A stretch of DNA of 64,000 nt from Naasia lichenicola (GTDB lineage Bacteria > Actinomycetota > Actinomycetes > Actinomycetales > Microbacteriaceae): NCBI RefSeq assembly GCF_004801885.1, contig NZ_SSSM01000002.1, positions 148,732 through 212,731 on the forward strand, in the 5' to 3' direction. The notes under the pieces were generated by a model that saw nothing but the letters and a program-made list of their open reading frames with translations, was not told the origin of the DNA and did no database searches. Numbering within the stretch: position 1 is the first letter of the stretch; each line of letters begins with the position of its first letter. Made by a program: the position numbers and the translations under genes. Of the stretch, positions 61,301 to 64,000 are shown piece by piece.

Positions 61301-64000
61301 CATCGGCTCGCGCGCTGATGCCGACGCGGACGGTGCCGTTCGCCTGGGCGCCGAGCGCGTCGATCACCCGGTAGGTGAAGGTGTCGGTGCCGGCCGAGTA
61401 CTCGCCCGCCTCGTACTCCAGCCAGTCGTCGCCGATCTCGGTGACGGCGCCCTTCTCCGGGTTGGACTGCTGGCCGAGCAGCTGCACGGAGTCGCCGTCG
61501 GGGTCGATGCCCGACAGGTCGATCGGGATCCGCACCGTCTGACCGGCGAGCACCCGAGCGGTGATGGTGGGAGGAACGGGCGGATTGTTGGAGGCCACGT
61601 CGGCCTCGCGCACGGCGATCGAGACCTGCGCGGTCGCCCACTGCCCGTCGGGTCCGTTGACCCGGTACACCGCGGTGTAGTTGCCCGGCTCGTCGGGCGC
61701 GAGGTAGCGGAGGCGGTTCTGCGAGGCGAAGAGCAGGCCCGCGCCGGCCGGGAGGGCCTCGATGAGATCGGGGGCGAGGCTCAGCTCCTCGCCGTCGGGC
61801 TGCTCGTCGTTGGCGAGGACGGGGATGTCGACCGTGTCGCCCACTCGCACCGAGATCTGGTCGGGCACCGCGATCGGCGGCTGGGTCCGATCGGGCTGGG
61901 GGATCTCGACGACGGTCACCGTGCCGCGGGCCTCGGCGAGGCCGTTGGACAGGGTGTAGCCGAAATCGACCGACCCGTTGTCGAGAGGACGGGTGAGGGT
62001 GATCCGCAGCAGTCGCTGCTCGAGGATCTCGATCCGCACCCCGGTGTCGCCGGAGATGTCGTCGACGTCGGTGACGAGCAGCACGCCGCCGGCCGGATCG
62101 ACGTCGGTGGCCAGCACGTCGACGTCGGCCGTGCTCTGCTCGCGCACGAATGCGGTGTGCTGCACGGCGATCGGGGTGCCGTTGGCATCCGGCGGCGCGG
62201 ACACCTCGACGCGCAGAGCGCCGGTGGCCGTCACCGTGCCGTCGGTCACCGTGTAGTCGAGGTAGTGCGTGCCGACGGACGAGCTGCGAACGCGGAACGT
62301 GCCGCCGTCGTAGTCGGGCTCGATGGTGACGTCGACCTTGTCGGGGACGTTGGTGAGGCGGATCGTGCCGCTGCCGCCCCGCACATGCACCAGTGGGCTG
62401 ACCTCGACCTCCTGGCCGGCGTAGGCCTGGACGATGAACGGCTCGGCGATGATCGGGACCTGGCCCGGCTCCTTGACCGTGACGGCGAGCGATCCCGCGC
62501 CGTCGAGCCGTCCGTCTGAGACGACGAGCGGGACGTCCTTGGTGTCGGCGGACGCGCCCGCGTCGACCACGACGACGTCGCCACCCGGCTTGTAGGTCAC
62601 GGTGTCAGGCGCTCCGATGGACGCGCTGGTCAGGAAGAACGCATCCCCGTCGGGGTCGTACCAGTCGCCGAGGACGGAGGTCGTCACCCGTCCGCCGGCG
62701 GCCACCGTGGCGAGACTGCGCCGCGACTGCACGGGAGCGGAGTTCTCCTCGTCGCCGCGGACCGTCACCGTGACCGTCGCGTCGGCCGAGCCTCCCCGGC
62801 CGTCGGTGACGGTGTAGCCGAAGCTCAGCTGGCCCTGCGCGCCGGCGGCCAGGTTGATCAGCACCTGCTGGCCGTCGCTGACCAAGTCGAGCGTGCCCTG
62901 GTCCTCGGGGATGCCCGTGAGCTCGCTGATCGCGAGGACGTCCCCGTTCGCGTCGTAGTCGTTGAGCAGCACCGGGAGCACGCTGCTGCGGCCGGGACGG
63001 GCGCCGAAGTCGTCGTTCACGGCGACGGGCGGCTCCTGGGTCTTCTCGTAGACCGGCGGGGTGTCGTCCGAGTTCTCGGCGACGACCTCGCTGTCCGTGG
63101 CCCGGGTCAGCAGCTGATCCCAGTTGTCGATGAGCGCGCCAGTGCTCTGCACGGTCCAGGTCGCGCCGCTGCGGGTGTCGTTGAGCACGACCTGGTCGCC
63201 GTTCGCGGCGAAGGTGAGCACCGCGTTGCTGGGCATGCCCTCCACGGTGGTCAGCCGGCCGCCCTCGCCGGTCGGATCGGATCCGCCGAGGCAGCGGGTC
63301 CACACGCTGCCGTCGGTCCACCCCGCGTAGGCGCAGCCGGCGCGGACGAGGGGCTGCGCGGCGATGGCGGCCGTGCCGGTGGAGACGGCGGCCGGCACGA
63401 CGACGCTTGCCGTGCCCCCGCCGATCGGCACGGAGACCAGGCCGGCGGAGGACCCGATGTAGAGGTGCCCCGCGCCCTCGCGACCCGCCTCCGTCCGGGT
63501 GACCGGCGCCTGGAGGACGGGTGCGTCGTTCGAGCCGATGACCCCCGTGAGGTCCACGGTCGAGTCGGCGAGGTGCAGGATGCGCGTGGTCTCGTCGAGC
63601 AGCGCCCACTCCCCGGCCACCGAGGTCAGCGAATAGCTGTCGTCGGTGGGCAACGAGAGCTCCACCGTCTGGGTGACGACGTCGCCGGTGGCGGCATCCA
63701 CCCTGAAGAGCTCCCCCGTGCCCGGGTTGAAGGCGAAGAAGGTGCCATCCGACTCCATCGAGGAGACGGAGTCTGCCCCGAGGTTGAGATCGGGGGCGGT
63801 CTGCGCGTCGAAGCCGTCGAGCGAGCTGACCGGCAGGATCCAGACGTCGCCGGTGCCGCGCGCGTGGATCACCGCGCGGCCGTCCTCCACCTGGGCGCCG
63901 GTCGTGTAGATCGCGGTGTCCTCGGGCGGCACGGGAACCGTGCGATCCACCGTCGACGTCGCGGTGTCGATGATGTCGACGGTGCTGTTGCTGCTGTCGA
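58317..64000 (-). CDS. Giant Ig-like/fibronectin repeat protein, N-terminus outside window
   Basis: At least 1,894 residues; the start lies past the right edge. The visible N-terminal 300 residues look like a WD/beta-propeller sensor (repeated short strands, VWTRCLGGSDPTG). Then come at least seven cadherin/Big-type domains of 90-100 residues with the recurring pattern P-I-A-V-P-D...V...G..V.I.VLANDxDPDG (for example VLLNDYDANGDVL, VLANDEQPDG, VLANDSDPDG). These end in several fibronectin type III-like domains (about 1400-1877 of the visible part). No LPxTG or C-terminal helix. Such a protein is presumably anchored at its unseen N-terminus and reaches through the cell wall. Confidence 0.88.
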   Translation of the reverse strand, partial: DSSNSTVDIIDTATSTVDRTVPVPPEDTAIYTTGAQVEDGRAVIHARGTGDVWILPVSSLDGFDAQTAPDLNLGADSVSSMESDGTFFAFNPGTGELFRVDAATGDVVTQTVELSLPTDDSYSLTSVAGEWALLDETTRILHLADSTVDLTGVIGSNDAPVLQAPVTRTEAGREGAGHLYIGSSAGLVSVPIGGGTASVVVPAAVSTGTAAIAAQPLVRAGCAYAGWTDGSVWTRCLGGSDPTGEGGRLTTVEGMPSNAVLTFAANGDQVVLNDTRSGATWTVQSTGALIDNWDQLLTRATDSEVVAENSDDTPPVYEKTQEPPVAVNDDFGARPGRSSVLPVLLNDYDANGDVLAISELTGIPEDQGTLDLVSDGQQVLINLAAGAQGQLSFGYTVTDGRGGSADATVTVTVRGDEENSAPVQSRRSLATVAAGGRVTTSVLGDWYDPDGDAFFLTSASIGAPDTVTYKPGGDVVVVDAGASADTKDVPLVVSDGRLDGAGSLAVTVKEPGQVPIIAEPFIVQAYAGQEVEVSPLVHVRGGSGTIRLTNVPDKVDVTIEPDYDGGTFRVRSSSVGTHYLDYTVTDGTVTATGALRVEVSAPPDANGTPIAVQHTAFVREQSTADVDVLATDVDPAGGVLLVTDVDDISGDTGVRIEILEQRLLRITLTRPLDNGSVDFGYTLSNGLAEARGTVTVVEIPQPDRTQPPIAVPDQISVRVGDTVDIPVLANDEQPDGEELSLAPDLIEALPAGAGLLFASQNRLRYLAPDEPGNYTAVYRVNGPDGQWATAQVSIAVREADVASNNPPVPPTITARVLAGQTVRIPIDLSGIDPDGDSVQLLGQQSNPEKGAVTEIGDDWLEYEAGEYSAGTDTFTYRVIDALGAQANGTVRVGISARADGVRNPIAVPDEVTVQPGRAVAVQVLANDSDPDGAALSIIDLEATTDGASGVIDGDVVVVTAPSTPGRYGFVYTIENATGGVSSNFITVTVASDAPLARPIVSDTVLGLSDILGRQTVDVNVLDGVFFAEGSSNLLDLDLVPGYSDSAQVTAGKRIRVTIEDTAQIIPFTVSHPDDASVNATGFIRVPGFNDALPQLRKSAPRLTVVSGEALTIPLEDYVVAVGDGAVLLTDSSTVRATHSDGSSLVVDGSTLRFRSASDYFGPASISFEVTDGSSAADPNGRVATLVLPITVQPRENQPPSFDGGILEVEPGSTRTLDLTKLTTYPYPDDTDQLTYLLTGGQPDGFTLSLTGQRLTIAVAPSAEVGTVGSVVVGVSDDTNDGESGRIELDVVASTKPLASPAPDTAVVRRGTTTVVDVLANDQATNPFPGQPLVVGAVRGTSSASLPDGISITPSTDRASLTIRVSDSAEPQDVTLQYEVLDATGEQSRAAWGTVTVSVQDAPVAVSNLRATAFADRAITVSFNPGAANNSQILGYDISTYDTDGRRISTTTCQSTTCTVGTPGNGSSNEVQIGVVARNSVGSSAEVRLADGVWSDVVPAAPVGLSSRALDHGLRVFWNKPNETGGSAITYYTVTVAGFSGTLTVPSDDPVGTSYSLDVRNSSIGNGAAVAYSVSARNGSFGGLTSWNSAGGSGTPAGSPSAVGTPSASVVDSGGGNGTVTVDWAGTFDGNGAGIGEYFAAMYTGTPPVCSATDDGGRGTDLSVPAASATFQHVGTATTATFSVPTNQRYTFVVYAYNGQGCSTSGEITAVTRKAPSAPTAVGISGPFSSGDTTFSERLDSVGYATGGGGPSVAYYYRVGADATAYRTSLGSLLTSGITAGEPTQISVQVCESWPEKTLCSPWSGPTAPFTAVDTAVTGLQFSPDIVGGTWSWTAAPAGSGYSAVEYSCDGDATWTAMPQSGSCDAGLVASFHVRVTTAAGTFTGPVRLGAFTG

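Noticed and set aside
60585..62519. Long plus-strand frame of 644 codons inside the Ig-like gene
   Set aside because: It is antisense to well-supported domains, rich in Arg/Asp/Gly/Val with no family motif, as expected for shadow frames in high-GC coding DNA.

Overview
The window is high-GC DNA (roughly 70 percent G+C by eye) with dense gene packing, many GTG starts and actinobacterial gene families throughout: F420-type deazaflavin oxidoreductase, DUF2207, the MEP isoprenoid genes ispG/rseP/dxr, a one-pass Ser/Thr kinase and a MoxR-DUF58-transglutaminase-FHA-FtsK cluster. Gene content and several intergenic palindromes of a type I associate with Microbacterium/Leifsonia/Clavibacter relatives point to the family Microbacteriaceae (Actinomycetota). 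I cannot fix the genus. I see no rRNA, tRNA, CRISPR, prophage or transposase, so this looks like chromosomal core plus lineage-specific genes.

Layout, left to right. 0-4.3 kb: start of a helicase (cut by the window edge), pseudouridine salvage (psuG plus a PfkB kinase) and a secondary phosphoesterase. 4.3-8 kb: a Stealth-type sugar-phosphate transferase and a DUF2207 membrane protein. 8-17 kb: M20 peptidase, homocysteine methyltransferase and macro-domain protein as one coupled run, then SGNH hydrolase, secreted CAP protein, SDR/DUF2867 protein, deoC, a ROK kinase and an unknown gene. 17-30 kb: translation genes (ribF, truB, rbfA, infB, nusA, proS) broken up by panE, a degenerate P-loop protein and a MutY-type glycosylase. 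rimP and ylxR, which usually flank nusA, are absent.

30-34 kb holds a compact four-gene minus-strand module: a SipW-type signal peptidase, two exported proteins whose signal peptides both end in SLAAWTD, and a calcium-binding-repeat membrane protein with an LAFTG motif. It looks like a TasA/camelysin-like surface-fibre system. 34-43 kb contains ispG, rseP and dxr, separated by a LiaSR-like two-component system with a SHOCT target gene and by a Ser/Thr kinase. A 22-bp perfect palindrome upstream of the kinase/regulator pair has a related site before the SHOCT gene. 43-49 kb has a secreted lysozyme-like protein, redox genes and an amino-acid catabolism set (gabT, asparaginase, ald).

49-64 kb is the most unusual part: a minus-strand run of a giant Ig-like/fibronectin repeat protein (more than 1,890 residues, cut by the window edge), MoxR ATPase, DUF58, a transglutaminase-fold membrane protein with two of three catalytic residues replaced, an FHA/zinc-ribbon protein, and an EssC-like FtsK ATPase with one defective P-loop. 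No WXG100 substrate is present in the window.

Two themes cut across the window. First, about fifteen genes have a TANNNT box ending 6-8 nt (mostly exactly 6) before the start codon and no Shine-Dalgarno, as expected for leaderless mRNAs; I used this to choose starts. Second, several families of intergenic palindromes, some nested, sit between genes.
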